Source of the DNA: Streptomyces bikiniensis
GTDB lineage: Bacteria > Actinomycetota > Actinomycetes > Streptomycetales > Streptomycetaceae
Assembly: GCA_000716465.1 (NCBI GenBank)
Contig: JNWL01000005.1
Location: 248,001 to 312,000 of the forward strand
DNA length: 64,000 nucleotides
Direction of reading: 5' to 3'
The notes under the pieces were generated by a model that saw nothing but the letters and a program-made list of their open reading frames with translations, did not search any database and was not told the DNA's origin. Made by a program: the position numbers and the translations under genes. Shown piece by piece: positions 52,156 through 60,730 of the stretch (positions are counted from its first letter, which is position 1; every line of letters begins with the position of its first letter).

Positions 52156-53874
52156 TCAGGGTCGCCGCGCGGAACTTTTTATGGTCCTGGTTTCGGTTTG
52201 CGCTGTCCGTTCCGGCGAGGCGACCACGTGTTTGCCGGTGGCTCGCCGGCCCTGGGCGTTTTGAGGATCCGCGGGGAGCCCGGCCATCAGTCGCAGCCGC
52301 CACACGAGTACGTCGCTCACGTGTTCCGCCGTGTCCAGTTCCCTGCGGGCCGCTGCCTGGGTGAGCAGGGTGGTGGGGTTGCGACCGGCGGTCTGGGCCT
52401 CGGCGAGGGTGGCTGCGAGGGCGGGCCAGCCGGGCTCGGCCAGGATTCGGTCGGCCAGCTCGGGCAGTGCCTGGCGCACAGCGGTGGCGTGGTGGCGCTG
52501 CCAGGCTGGGGCCAGGCGAGCACCCCGCTGGTGGAGCAGCGCCATGGGGTGTTCGGCGGCGGCCTGGTAGGCGGCGCGGAGGTGTTCGGCGGCCCGGTGG
52601 GCGGCTTCGGCCTGCTGGGCGTGCTGCTTCTTGGCGTGCCAGGTCGCGGCGGCGATGGCGAGGAAGATCAGCATGTCGATCGCCATAGCCGCGGTGGCGC
52701 CGTCCTCTCCGCGGCCGAGGGCCGGGCCGCTGTGGACGAGGTTGCGGGCGGCCTGGCGAAGGGCGCGGTCGTGGCCGCGTGCGGCGCGGACGTGGGAGCG
52801 GGAGGCGCGTTCGAACGCGGCGGCGGCGGCCCGGAGTTCTTGGCGGGTGTGGGCGGCGGATGTCTGGGCGAGGGCGTCGAGAACTTCGCCGGTGGCGGCG
52901 ATCTGCGCGGCGATCATGCCATCGTTGGCGTGGTCGATGACGAGCAGTGCCTGCCAGGCGGCGGCGGTGGCGCGCCGGCGTGCGGACGCGGGTTCGGTCA
53001 CCGGCGGCAGGGCCGGCTGCTGGGTGACGTCGTCGGAGGTCTGGGCCCAGCGTTCGCGGATGCGGGGCAGGGACAGGTCCGGGGCGAGCTTGGAGCCGGA
53101 GTAGAAGACGGGTTCGCCCTTGGCGTTGCGGTCGCCGGGGAGGGCGACGGTGTAGCCGAGGGTGTCGCCTGACGGTGCGATGCCGCGCCGGATGAGCAGG
53201 CCGGCTGAGGCGAGGCGTTCGAAGAACTCCTCTTCGCTCGCCGCGCCGGCCACCGAGCGGCGGACCGTCTCGCGCAGCTCCTCGCGCGAGGTGCGCTGCT
53301 GGCCCCGGCGTTCGGCTTTGTGACGTTCGGCGCTGGTGGGGCGTTTTGCAGCGGTGCCATCGCCCGGCGTGACCCGGCGCAACCCGTAGTCCGCTTCGAT
53401 GAGGCGGGCCTCCGCCTGGGCGCGGCGAGCCTCGTTGTGCAGGCGGGGCCTTCGGCCGTCGTCGCGGACCAGGGTGGCGATGATGTGGATGTGGTCGTCG
53501 GCATGCCGGACGGCCGCCCACCGGCATGCCTGGTCGTCGCCGTCGAGGGCGATGCCGGTGGCGGAGACCATGCGGCGGGCGATGGCCGCCCAGTCGTCGT
53601 CGGACAGGATCGGGTCTTCTGGGCTGGCGCGCACAGACAGGTGCCACACGTGCTTCTTGGGGCGCCGGCCGGCGGGCAGGGCGTTGACGGGCTGGTCGAG
53701 CAGGCGCTCCAGCTGCTTGTAGGTGGCGCTGGGGTTGCGGCCGGGGTCAGGGGTGAGCGGGTCGAAGGCGGCCACCAGGTGCGGGTCGACGTGTTCTTCG
53801 TGGGTGCCGGGGCCGTAGAGATATCGGATCAGGCCGATCGTCTCGCTGCCTCGCTTGTGGATGCGGGGGATCAC
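52156..53874 (-). CDS. HUH relaxase (MobA/VirD2-type mobilization nuclease)
   Basis: The 572-residue relaxase has an N-terminal HUH core. The metal-binding histidines occur in RHADDHIHIIATLVR (about residues 122-130), the H-x3-H-x-H pattern. The first tyrosines (IRYLYGPG near 17-24) are candidates for nicking. The C-terminal ~300 residues are Ala-rich and helical. It would nick the element's transfer origin and pilot single-stranded DNA. GTG at 53874 overlaps the mobC-type stop by 4 nt (GTGA), a common relaxase-accessory arrangement. Confidence 0.92.
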   Translation of the reverse strand: MIPRIHKRGSETIGLIRYLYGPGTHEEHVDPHLVAAFDPLTPDPGRNPSATYKQLERLLDQPVNALPAGRRPKKHVWHLSVRASPEDPILSDDDWAAIARRMVSATGIALDGDDQACRWAAVRHADDHIHIIATLVRDDGRRPRLHNEARRAQAEARLIEADYGLRRVTPGDGTAAKRPTSAERHKAERRGQQRTSREELRETVRRSVAGAASEEEFFERLASAGLLIRRGIAPSGDTLGYTVALPGDRNAKGEPVFYSGSKLAPDLSLPRIRERWAQTSDDVTQQPALPPVTEPASARRRATAAAWQALLVIDHANDGMIAAQIAATGEVLDALAQTSAAHTRQELRAAAAAFERASRSHVRAARGHDRALRQAARNLVHSGPALGRGEDGATAAMAIDMLIFLAIAAATWHAKKQHAQQAEAAHRAAEHLRAAYQAAAEHPMALLHQRGARLAPAWQRHHATAVRQALPELADRILAEPGWPALAATLAEAQTAGRNPTTLLTQAAARRELDTAEHVSDVLVWRLRLMAGLPADPQNAQGRRATGKHVVASPERTAQTETRTIKSSARRP

Positions 53875-54488
53875 GCCGGGGCACCACCGTCGCGGTGGGC
53901 GAGCAGGGCGTCGGCGGCGTCCTCCATACGACGGGCCGCGCCCAGGACGGCCTGAGCGGTGGCGTCGAGATGGGGTGCGTCGGCGCCGGAGTTGAGGGCC
54001 TTGGCGATCTGGTTGAAGAGGCCGTGGATGCGGCCCAGATGCCGGCGGGCGGCGAAGATCTCGTCGAGGACTTCGCGTTCGGTGGCGATCTCGGCGGCGG
54101 TGCGAGTCAGGTCGCGGGCCGCCTTGTCCACGGCGTAGGCGAGGAAGGCGGCGTTGCTCATCTGGCATTGAGCGGCTGCGTCGGTGAAGCGTTTGTACTC
54201 GGCGTCGTTCATGCGGCAGCTGGGCTGACGCAGGCGCTTGCGGGGCTTCGGCTGACGGGCGCGCTGGCGCCGCCGTGAAAGGGACTCGGCCTGCCGTCCC
54301 CCTCCAGGCTGCGGTCCGCCCTCGGCCGCTGCCTGCCGTCCCGGTGCCCCCTGGCGCCGGGACTCTCCCGCCACCTCCGGGGCGGGAACTCCGGGAGCAT
54401 TGCTCCCGGGACAACTTGCTCCGCCGTGGTCTGGGGTTGTGGACGGCTGCTGCTGGGACATGGCGAGTTCGTGGTGCGGGTCGTGCAT
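53871..54488 (-). CDS. MobC-type relaxosome accessory protein
   Basis: The 205-residue protein has a Pro/Arg/Gln-rich disordered N-terminus of about 90 residues. A MobC domain follows: RMNDAEYKRFTDAAAQCQMS resembles a ribbon-helix-helix, and GRIHGLFNQIAKALNSG is the family's typical N-x-x-A-x-x-L-N signature. MobC opens the DNA at the nick site for the relaxase encoded next. ATG at 54488. The start overlaps nothing, and the DUF2637 gene ends 48 bp upstream in the same direction. Confidence 0.88.
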   Translation of the reverse strand: MHDPHHELAMSQQQPSTTPDHGGASCPGSNAPGVPAPEVAGESRRQGAPGRQAAAEGGPQPGGGRQAESLSRRRQRARQPKPRKRLRQPSCRMNDAEYKRFTDAAAQCQMSNAAFLAYAVDKAARDLTRTAAEIATEREVLDEIFAARRHLGRIHGLFNQIAKALNSGADAPHLDATAQAVLGAARRMEDAADALLAHRDGGAPA

Positions 54489-54535
54489 GGGTCTCCGTGT
54501 CGGGTTGTGAGGTGAGTGGCTGGGCGAGGTGGCCG

Positions 54536-55873
54536 TCAGCCGTGGCGTGAGGCATTCAGTTCGGCCTTGACCTCGCGAACGATGACGCCGGCGTCATCGC
54601 TGGCGACGGTGTATCCGTCGCCGCGTACGACCTCTTCCAGGTAGTCGCGGGACAGGCGGCCGTGCTCGTCGTGGAGACGGTGGGCGTAGTCGCGAAGGAC
54701 TTCGTCCGTGGCTCGGGGCTTGCGGCCCGGCCGCTTCGGCTTTGGAGTAGCGCGCTTGCCCGGCGGGGTTCGCGAGCCGCTGCCCGTGGGAGGCAGAGCC
54801 GCCTCTTGCGGGCGGGCCGTCGATTCCGGGCCGGAGTGGGCGGTGGGATTCGGGCGGGCGGATCGCAGGCGGGCGCCCGGGTGGGATTCCTCATCGCCCG
54901 GGTCTGATGGGTGCGGGCGGGCGCGATCATTTGCCCGCCCGTCGCCGTCCGCCCGGCAGTGGTCGGGCTGTCCTGCGGGCGGGCTGGCGGGCTGCCCGGC
55001 GGGCGGATCCCAGCGCCCGGGCAGGTCGATGGTGGCCAGGGCGGCTGCCTGGCGGCGGGTGGCGAGCTGGCGCAGCAGCTGCTCGTTGCGGCGCGGGTCG
55101 GCGTCGATACCGGAGCGGGCGAGGGCCTTGGACAGGCGGCGAACGGTGCGCCGACCCGCCCATCCGGCCCGCTGCTCAGGTGTCATCTCGGCGAGGCGGG
55201 CGGCCAGAGCGACGGCTCGGTGTGTGGCCCGGTCGCGGACGATCTGCGCGGCGCCCTGGTCCTGCTCGACGATCCCCAGGCGGGCGAGCAGCCGCTCGCG
55301 GGCCTGTCGCGTGAGAACGGCGGCGAGCCCGCGGGATGCGGCGTCGGGGGTCCGCTGGCGGAGCTCGATGCCCATGGCCAAGTGCCACAGCACAGCAGCC
55401 ATCACCGGGCCGGTGAAGGCGCGCACGGTGCCGCCGACCGGGCCGGCCTCGGCGAAGGCGGGGATGGTCTGCATGGCGGTGATCACCCAGACCAGAACTC
55501 CGGGCAGGCCGGCCGCCTGCTTCGGCCCGTGCAGGTTCTGGCGGGCCATCAGCGCCATCGAAAACAGGGCGAGCTCGGCGGCGGCGAACATCGCGGTGCG
55601 CTCGGCGGTGTTGCGCATGTCGAGGTAGTGGGCGGCGAACCGCCAGCTCGTGTCCGCGCTGTAGGCGGTGCACACGAGTGCCGCCACGGTCGCTGTGACG
55701 ACGGCGGCCGAGGGGCGCCGCTTCCGATCGCGGGTGTGATGTTGGCTGCGTCGCGTCTTCAGGCCCCCGAGCAGTGCGCCGGCGGCGACGGCCAGGACGG
55801 CCACGGGCACGAGCGGATCATCGGTGAACGGGAGCGAAGCGGTGGCGAGCGTGTCGGTTATGGCAGGGGGCAT
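54536..55873 (-). CDS. DUF2637/Spd-type membrane protein
   Basis: The 445-residue protein has four or five hydrophobic segments in the first ~170 residues (VPVAVLAVAAGALLGGL, VVTATVAALVCTAYSA, MFAAAELALFSMALMA, VLVWVITAMQTIPAF). A cytoplasmic helical region and a long Pro/Arg-rich linker follow, then a small C-terminal winged-helix-like domain (LHDEHGRLSRDYLEEVVRGD). Such proteins are standard in Streptomyces integrative plasmids, where spd genes help plasmid spread in the mycelium. ATG at 55873. Its upstream region holds repeated motifs and a strong hairpin. Confidence 0.85.
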   Translation of the reverse strand: MPPAITDTLATASLPFTDDPLVPVAVLAVAAGALLGGLKTRRSQHHTRDRKRRPSAAVVTATVAALVCTAYSADTSWRFAAHYLDMRNTAERTAMFAAAELALFSMALMARQNLHGPKQAAGLPGVLVWVITAMQTIPAFAEAGPVGGTVRAFTGPVMAAVLWHLAMGIELRQRTPDAASRGLAAVLTRQARERLLARLGIVEQDQGAAQIVRDRATHRAVALAARLAEMTPEQRAGWAGRRTVRRLSKALARSGIDADPRRNEQLLRQLATRRQAAALATIDLPGRWDPPAGQPASPPAGQPDHCRADGDGRANDRARPHPSDPGDEESHPGARLRSARPNPTAHSGPESTARPQEAALPPTGSGSRTPPGKRATPKPKRPGRKPRATDEVLRDYAHRLHDEHGRLSRDYLEEVVRGDGYTVASDDAGVIVREVKAELNASRHG

Positions 55874-55899
55874 GTACGGGGCTACTCCGGGGAGATTGA

Positions 55900-56105
55900 G
55901 GAGGCGATCACGGCGTTCACGGAGGGGGCGTACACGCGGGGCCCCCTTCTAAAGGGGGCCCGCGCGTGATCGCTTGGGTGCGTGTACGGCGTGGACGGTC
56001 GCGTGATCGCTCTACCTGCGGTTTTGCGGTGAGCGTGTGCGCTGTGAGGGGTTCACGGCGGTCTGCGGGCGCGAGGGCCGCGTGTACGGTCGCGTGAACG
56101 CTTTC
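55900..56105. repeat. Iteron-like repeats between the helicase and Spd genes
   Basis: The motif CGCGTGATCGC occurs at 55963-55973 and again near 56001-56010. It recurs as CGCGTGAACGC at 56091-56101, and inverted as GCGATCACGGCG near 55903. GTGTACGG precedes two of the copies. The region is the 249-bp gap upstream of the Spd-type gene and downstream of the DnaB-like gene. Directly repeated sites here could be binding sites for a replication initiator or a transfer repressor, or part of the origin. Confidence 0.6.
55935..55964 (-). terminator. GC-rich hairpin upstream of the Spd-type gene
   Basis: A 10-bp perfect stem (gggccccctt / aagggggccc) with a 3-nt loop extends outwards past one bulged G. 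It lies 159 bp beyond the stop of the DnaB-like gene in its direction of transcription. It is therefore likely the helicase terminator, sitting within the repeat region. Confidence 0.6.
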
Positions 56106-56122
56106 GGGTGTCGGTGCGGGGT

Positions 56123-57661
56123 TCAGCCGACGGCGGTGAGGTGGCGGGCGGAGGCGTAATAGCGGGCCTGCTGGCCGCCTCCGGCCCCTCCGGCGGTGCC
56201 GTCGGCCTTGGTGGCCAGGCCGCTGTCGACGAGGCGGCTGAGGTGGCGTCGCGCCTTCTCGATGTCGGCTCGTTCGGGGTCACCGCCGCCGATGAGGATG
56301 ATCGCCAGGTCGCGTGCGGTCAGCCCGTTGGGGGCGTTGCGCAGCAGGGCGGCGGGGTCCTTGGTGGGGTCGACGGTGGTGGTGCCGCGCACGTGGTCGT
56401 GGGTGACGTCCAGGGGGCCGACTTCACCGGTGGAGGTCTTGAGGTGGTGGAGGGTGACCGCGGGGTCGCCTGCTCGGCCGGTGACGAACAGGACGCTGCC
56501 CGCGCCGGAGGTGTACCAGGTGGAGCCGTAGACCTGGTCCAGGCTGGGGCGCTGGCCGCGCGGCGCGTCGGCGGTGGCCTTGCGCTGGTGGTGCAGCTCC
56601 ATGATCTCCACGCCGTTGCGAATGGCGCGCATACGGGCGTTGTGGAAGGCGACCGCGAGGCTGTCGTCGACCATCGTGCTGACCGCGTCCTTGAGGCTGT
56701 CGATCACGATGGTGTCGGCCTGGTGGGCGGCGGCGAGGTCGGCGAGGAGGTCGGGCTCCTTGTCGAGGGTGGCGGGCAGCGGACCTTCCCAGACCACGAG
56801 CCGTTCGCGCAGGATCTTCTCGTCGGTGGGGAAGACGCGGCGCGCCATGGCCTTGGCGATCTGCTTGGGGCGGTCCATCGCCAGGTAGAGCACGCGCCTG
56901 CTGGGGGCGACGGGCATCTCCAGGACGGTCTCCTGCAGGCCGATGCGAGCGAAGATCACCTGATGGGCCAGGGTGGTCTTGCCGACGCCTGGAGCTCCGA
57001 CGATCATCAAGCTCTCGCCGGATGCCCAGACGGTCTTCTCTCGGGTGCCCCACAGGGGCTCGGTGTCCGCGCCGCTCTCCTTGACGAACGACCACCCGTC
57101 GGTGATGAACCGCGAGAGTCGTCCCTGCCCCGAGGCCAGGGCGCGCTCGCGCTCGGCCCGGACCTCGGTCTCGACCTCGCTGCGGATGACGTCGGGGTCC
57201 GCTCCGGGCTCCATGGCCCGCTGCACCGTGCGCAGGCCCGAGGCGCGCAGGCGCCGCAGGTCGGACATCCGGCGCACGATCCCCGCATAGTGGGTGGCGC
57301 CGCTGACCGAGGGGGCGGCGGAAGCGAGCCGGTGCACGTATGCGGCGCCGCCGACACGCTCCAGCTCGTCCTGCTCGCGCAGCCGGTCGCAGAGCATGAT
57401 CGGGTCAGTGGGCTTGTCCTCGCCGCGCAGGGAGAGGACCGTCCGCCAGACCGTCTCGTGCGCCGGCCGGTAGAAGTCCGGCCCGTCGAGCAGGTTCCGT
57501 ACGGCGTCGACCACTGCGGAGTCGTGCATGCACGCGCCCAGCACGGCGGCTTCGGCGTCCGCGTCGTGCGGTGGCACGGCGGTGAAGTCGTCGAAGGAGC
57601 GGGAGGGCCCGTGGGTGTCGTGGTGTGGCGCGGCAGGACGCGATTCGTCCATACTGGGCAC
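56123..57661 (-). CDS. DnaB-like replicative helicase of the mobilizable element
   Basis: The 512-residue protein has a DnaB N-terminal domain (PPHDADAEAAVLGACMHDSA) and a RecA-type core. Walker A is IVGAPGVGKTTLAHQVIF near residue 220, Walker B ADTIVIDSLKDAV, and ELHHQRKA follows. A C-terminal winged helix (LSRLVDSGLATKADG) ends the protein. It would unwind DNA for element replication after excision. GTG at 57661 is preferred over ATG 57652. AGGAG lies 4 nt upstream, and its distance to a conserved leader block equals that seen for the xis gene. No initiator (Rep) gene is otherwise visible. Confidence 0.85.
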   Translation of the reverse strand: MPSMDESRPAAPHHDTHGPSRSFDDFTAVPPHDADAEAAVLGACMHDSAVVDAVRNLLDGPDFYRPAHETVWRTVLSLRGEDKPTDPIMLCDRLREQDELERVGGAAYVHRLASAAPSVSGATHYAGIVRRMSDLRRLRASGLRTVQRAMEPGADPDVIRSEVETEVRAERERALASGQGRLSRFITDGWSFVKESGADTEPLWGTREKTVWASGESLMIVGAPGVGKTTLAHQVIFARIGLQETVLEMPVAPSRRVLYLAMDRPKQIAKAMARRVFPTDEKILRERLVVWEGPLPATLDKEPDLLADLAAAHQADTIVIDSLKDAVSTMVDDSLAVAFHNARMRAIRNGVEIMELHHQRKATADAPRGQRPSLDQVYGSTWYTSGAGSVLFVTGRAGDPAVTLHHLKTSTGEVGPLDVTHDHVRGTTTVDPTKDPAALLRNAPNGLTARDLAIILIGGGDPERADIEKARRHLSRLVDSGLATKADGTAGGAGGGQQARYYASARHLTAVG

Positions 57662-57682
57662 TGAGCTCCTCACTTGCGAGCC

Positions 57683-57787
57683 GTATGGGACGGCGAATCC
57701 CAGGTCACGCAGGTCAATCGTTCAGGGATGGGCGGTTTCGAGGGTTCGAGCTTGGCCCCCGGTGTTCGTAGCACCGGGGGCTTTTTG
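57683..57787. promoter_or_regulatory. Conserved leader module, copy 1 (upstream of the DnaB-like gene)
   Basis: Read outwards on the minus strand, the module has a hairpin whose stem closes CTACGAA, the block ACCGCCCATCCCTGAAC, an 18-nt spacer, and the block GGGATTCGCCGTCCCA. The start codon follows 25 nt later. The same order occurs in mirror image upstream of xis. On the plus strand the hairpin (gcccccggtg / caccgggggc, 57755-57781) is followed by TTTTT and works as a factor-independent terminator. Confidence 0.7.
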
Positions 57788-57926
57788 CGTTCACCCCCGT
57801 GCGGGGGCGGACGACCCACACTACCTGACGTTTTCGGCAACGCAATGGTTGCGTTCGGCTCCGCAATGGTGTTTCCTTGGATCATCGCCCCGGGTGTCCC
57901 CTGGGCCTGACCGAGGAGGTGGAGAC

Positions 57927-58469
57927 ATGAGCGGCGATGAAGGGGCGGCCCGCGCCGGCCCGGACCGGCCCTTGCCCGAGGACTACGTCGCCCAGCGGAT
58001 CAAGCTCGAACGCGAAGCGCGCGGGTGGAGTACGGTCACGCTGTCCGAGCGGATGGCCGAGGCCGGCCACCCCGTCAACCAGGCCGCCATCTGGCGCATC
58101 GAGAGCGGCAAACCAAGACGCCGTGTCAACCTCGACGAGGCCATCGGCTTCTGCAAGGTCTTCGACCTGGACATGGACGAGCTGACCAGCCCGCCCGGTC
58201 AGATCGCCAACGCTCACGTCCGCAGGCTCATCGCCGAGTACGTGGGCAACTACAAGCAGCACCTCGCGGCCCGCAAGGAGATGCGCCGGATCCAAGGGCA
58301 GCTGCAGGAGTACACCGACGCCAACCCGAACCAGGAAGACCTGGTCAAGGGATTCCTGGCGCACGAACTCGCGGTTGCCTCCAACGGCGAGTTCCACCGT
58401 CACTTCCCGCCGTCGAAGCTGATCAGCTACCTCGGCGAACACGTCAAGGACATCACCCCGAAGGACTGA
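57927..58469 (+). CDS. XRE-family regulator of the mobilizable element
   Basis: The 180-residue protein has a Cro/C1-type HTH at about 20-85 (LEREARGWSTVTLSERMAEA, then AAIWRIESGKPRRRV). A helical C-terminal part (LIAEYVGNYKQHLAARKEMR) follows. ATG at 57927 has GAGGAGGTGGA upstream. It lies between the divergent helicase gene and the xis-int operon and is flanked by two copies of a conserved leader module. It is the natural candidate for the switch that keeps replication and excision silent. No peptidase or sensor domain is present. Confidence 0.88.
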   Translation: MSGDEGAARAGPDRPLPEDYVAQRIKLEREARGWSTVTLSERMAEAGHPVNQAAIWRIESGKPRRRVNLDEAIGFCKVFDLDMDELTSPPGQIANAHVRRLIAEYVGNYKQHLAARKEMRRIQGQLQEYTDANPNQEDLVKGFLAHELAVASNGEFHRHFPPSKLISYLGEHVKDITPKD

Positions 58470-58481
58470 CCGGCCCGCCGT

Positions 58482-58587
58482 CCCCCGCTGCTACGAACAG
58501 CAGGGGCTGGCCCTCGCCGCGTACGTCCCACCGCACACCGCCCATCCCTGAACAATCGCGGCCAGCACGGGATTCGCCGTCCCACGC
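58482..58587. promoter_or_regulatory. Conserved leader module, copy 2 (upstream of xis)
   Basis: On the plus strand the order is a hairpin with CTACGAA loop (stem cccccgctg / cagcagggg-type), then ACCGCCCATCCCTGAAC (58537-58553), a 15-nt spacer, and GGGATTCGCCGTCCCA (58569-58584). The xis start lies 25 nt on. Stem bases differ from copy 1 but pairing is kept (GGTG/CACC becomes GCTG/CAGC), which suggests selection on structure. Confidence 0.7.
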
Positions 58588-58609
58588 TCGGCCAGAGAAG
58601 GACTTCCCC

Positions 58610-58909
58610 TTGCCCGAAAACGGTCTTCCGCTTGCCCAGATAGCCCGCCTCCTGGACGTCCCCGAGGACGCCCTGCGCACCCTCGTGGCCCAGCGTCGAC
58701 CCGCCAGCGGTGACGCCACACTCGTCGCGCTCACGGTCGAGGAGGCCGCCCGCCGCCTGGGCATCGGCCGCACCAAGCTGTACGAATACGTCTCCGCCGG
58801 AGAGATCGCCTCGGTCAAGATCGGCAGTCTCCGGCGCATCCCAGCAGAGGCGGTGAACGACTTCCTCACCCGCCAGCTCGGCGCGTCGGACTTCGGGACA
58901 GCCGCGTGA
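58610..58909 (+). CDS. xis: Excisionase (MerR-like helix-turn-helix, HTH_17)
   Basis: The 99-residue protein carries the excisionase-type winged helix at its C-terminal half: TVEEAARRLGIGRTKLYEYV, then GEIASVKIGSLRRIPAEAVN. An additional N-terminal helix pair (LAQIARLLDVPEDALRTLV) suggests two HTH-like units. TTG at 58610 is the start, with AAGGA 8 nt upstream. Its stop overlaps the integrase start by 4 nt (GTGA), the usual xis-int coupling. It would bend DNA at the attachment site to favour excision. Confidence 0.9.
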   Translation: MPENGLPLAQIARLLDVPEDALRTLVAQRRPASGDATLVALTVEEAARRLGIGRTKLYEYVSAGEIASVKIGSLRRIPAEAVNDFLTRQLGASDFGTAA

Positions 58910-60672
58910 CCGACTCCCGTACCGCCAAGTCTCGTCAGCCCAACGGCGCTTCGACCATCTACCTCGGCAAGGATGCCCGTTGGCACGGCCGCGTCACCGT
59001 CGGCGTCAAGGACGACGGCACCCCGGACCGGCGCCACGTCAGCCGCAAGACCCGCGCCGAGGTCACCAAGGTCGTCCGCGACCTGGAGCGCCAGCGCGAC
59101 AAGGGCGCCGTCCGCAAGGCCGGACAGTCGTGGACCGTGAAGACGTGGCTCATCCACTGGGTCGAGAGCATCGCCGCAGCGCACGTCTCGGAGAACACGA
59201 TCGATGGCTACCGGGTGGCCGTCTACCACCACCTCATCCCCGGCCTCGGCGCCCACCGCCTGGAGAGGCTCGACCCCGAGCACCTGGAGCGCTTCTACAA
59301 GAAGATGCAGGACAACGGCAGTGCCGCCGGCACAGCCCACCAGGCCCACCGGACGGTCCGCGCGGCCCTCAACGAGGCCGTGCGCCGCCAGCACCTCACC
59401 TCGAACCCGGCCTCCATCGCCAAGCCCCCCAAGGTCGAAGAGGAAGAGGTCGAGCCGTACACGGTCGAGGAGGTCCAGCGCCTCCTCGCCGAAGCGGGCA
59501 AGCACCGCAACACCGCCCGCTGGGTTATCGCGCTCGCCCTCGGCCTGCGCCAGGGCGAGGTCCTCGGCATGCAGTGGGACGACGTCGACTTCGAGCTCGG
59601 CGTCATCCGCGTACGCCGTGGCCGCCTGCGGCCCCGCTACAAGCACGGCTGCGGCGACCGCTGCGGACGCAAGCCCGGCTTCTGCCCCCAGAAGATCAAC
59701 ACCCGCCGCGAGACGAAGAACGCCAAGTCCCGCGCCGGCCAGCGCCCCATCGGTGCCCCCGACGAACTCCTCCAGCTCCTCCGGCAGCACCGCGAGGAGC
59801 AGGCCCGCGAGCGATCCCGAGCCCGCGACCTGTGGACGGAGAAGGGGTACGTATTCACCTCGCCCACTGGCGAGCCCCTGAACCCGAACACCGACTACCA
59901 CAAGTGGAAGGAGCTACTGCGGGCCGCCGGCGTTCGCGACGCCCGCCTCCACGACGCGCGCCACACCGCGGCGACGGTCCTGCTCATCCTCGGCGTCTCC
60001 GATGCGGTCGTCGACGCCATCATGGGTTGGGAGCCCGGCAAGTCCGCCCGGATGCGCCGCCGGTATCAGCACCTGACCAGCCGCGTCCTCAAGGACACCG
60101 CGGCCAAGGTCGGCGGCCTCCTGTGGGGCACGGACCAGACTGCGGGTAGCGCTGAGCCGGAGGCCGGTCAGAGCCCCGTTCCCGCCGAGCTGGTGGTCCA
60201 CGTCGCCCGCCTCGGCGAGCGGCGCGTGCCCTTCCTCCACCGCGAGCACGCCGACGAGGTCGTCGCCCGATGGGGCGAGGACTGGCCCGACCACACCGCC
60301 GAGGTCGAGGAATGGGACCGCTGGCGCTGGGAACACGAGGGCCCTGGCGGCGCGAGTGCCATCCGCGACCGTGTACCGGAGCGGGCCGTGGTCTTCCACG
60401 CCCGAGCCCTGTTCCTCCCCGGTGGGGAACGCGCGGCGACCGGGGTCCCGGAGCAGTGGTCGGTGTCGGCCTGGGACTTCGAGACCGACCGCTACACCGA
60501 CCGCTCCTCGGCCTGGCGCACATCTCGCCGCCCTGGCACAGGCCAGGAGGTCGAGGTCCAGGTGCGAGGCACGGACAAGGCCGCCGTAGAGGCTGCCTTC
60601 GCCGAAGCGTCTGCACAGGCTGTGGACCGTGCCCGAAACCCGGGGAAGTACGGCGACACCGACGAGTGGTAG
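58906..60672 (+). CDS. int: Tyrosine site-specific integrase with long C-terminal extension
   Basis: The 588-residue recombinase has an N-terminal arm-binding domain (GKDARWHGRVTVGVKDDG) and a SAM-like core-binding domain at ~75-165. The catalytic domain carries Arg215 (LGLRQGEVLG), His349 and Arg352 (HDARH), and nucleophile Tyr387 (RRYQHLTS). An insertion of about 15 residues with four Cys (HGCGDRCGRKPGFCPQK) sits between catalytic motifs, a feature common in Streptomyces integrases. After the Tyr comes an unusual ~200-residue extension rich in Trp and Glu. GTG at 58906. No tRNA gene follows directly, so its attachment site is not identified. Confidence 0.93.
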   Translation: MTDSRTAKSRQPNGASTIYLGKDARWHGRVTVGVKDDGTPDRRHVSRKTRAEVTKVVRDLERQRDKGAVRKAGQSWTVKTWLIHWVESIAAAHVSENTIDGYRVAVYHHLIPGLGAHRLERLDPEHLERFYKKMQDNGSAAGTAHQAHRTVRAALNEAVRRQHLTSNPASIAKPPKVEEEEVEPYTVEEVQRLLAEAGKHRNTARWVIALALGLRQGEVLGMQWDDVDFELGVIRVRRGRLRPRYKHGCGDRCGRKPGFCPQKINTRRETKNAKSRAGQRPIGAPDELLQLLRQHREEQARERSRARDLWTEKGYVFTSPTGEPLNPNTDYHKWKELLRAAGVRDARLHDARHTAATVLLILGVSDAVVDAIMGWEPGKSARMRRRYQHLTSRVLKDTAAKVGGLLWGTDQTAGSAEPEAGQSPVPAELVVHVARLGERRVPFLHREHADEVVARWGEDWPDHTAEVEEWDRWRWEHEGPGGASAIRDRVPERAVVFHARALFLPGGERAATGVPEQWSVSAWDFETDRYTDRSSAWRTSRRPGTGQEVEVQVRGTDKAAVEAAFAEASAQAVDRARNPGKYGDTDEW

Positions 60673-60686
60673 CGAGAAAGCGATCA

Positions 60687-60720
60687 GACGAGCCCTGACC
60701 CGTTTTGGACAGGGCTCGTC
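60687..60720. terminator. Bidirectional terminator between int and hsdM
   Basis: A perfect 11-bp stem (gacgagccctg / cagggctcgtc) encloses a 12-nt loop containing TTTT. It lies 15 bp after the integrase stop and 11 bp from the convergent hsdM stop, so it can end both transcripts. Confidence 0.85.
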
Positions 60721-60730
60721 TCTGCGGCCG

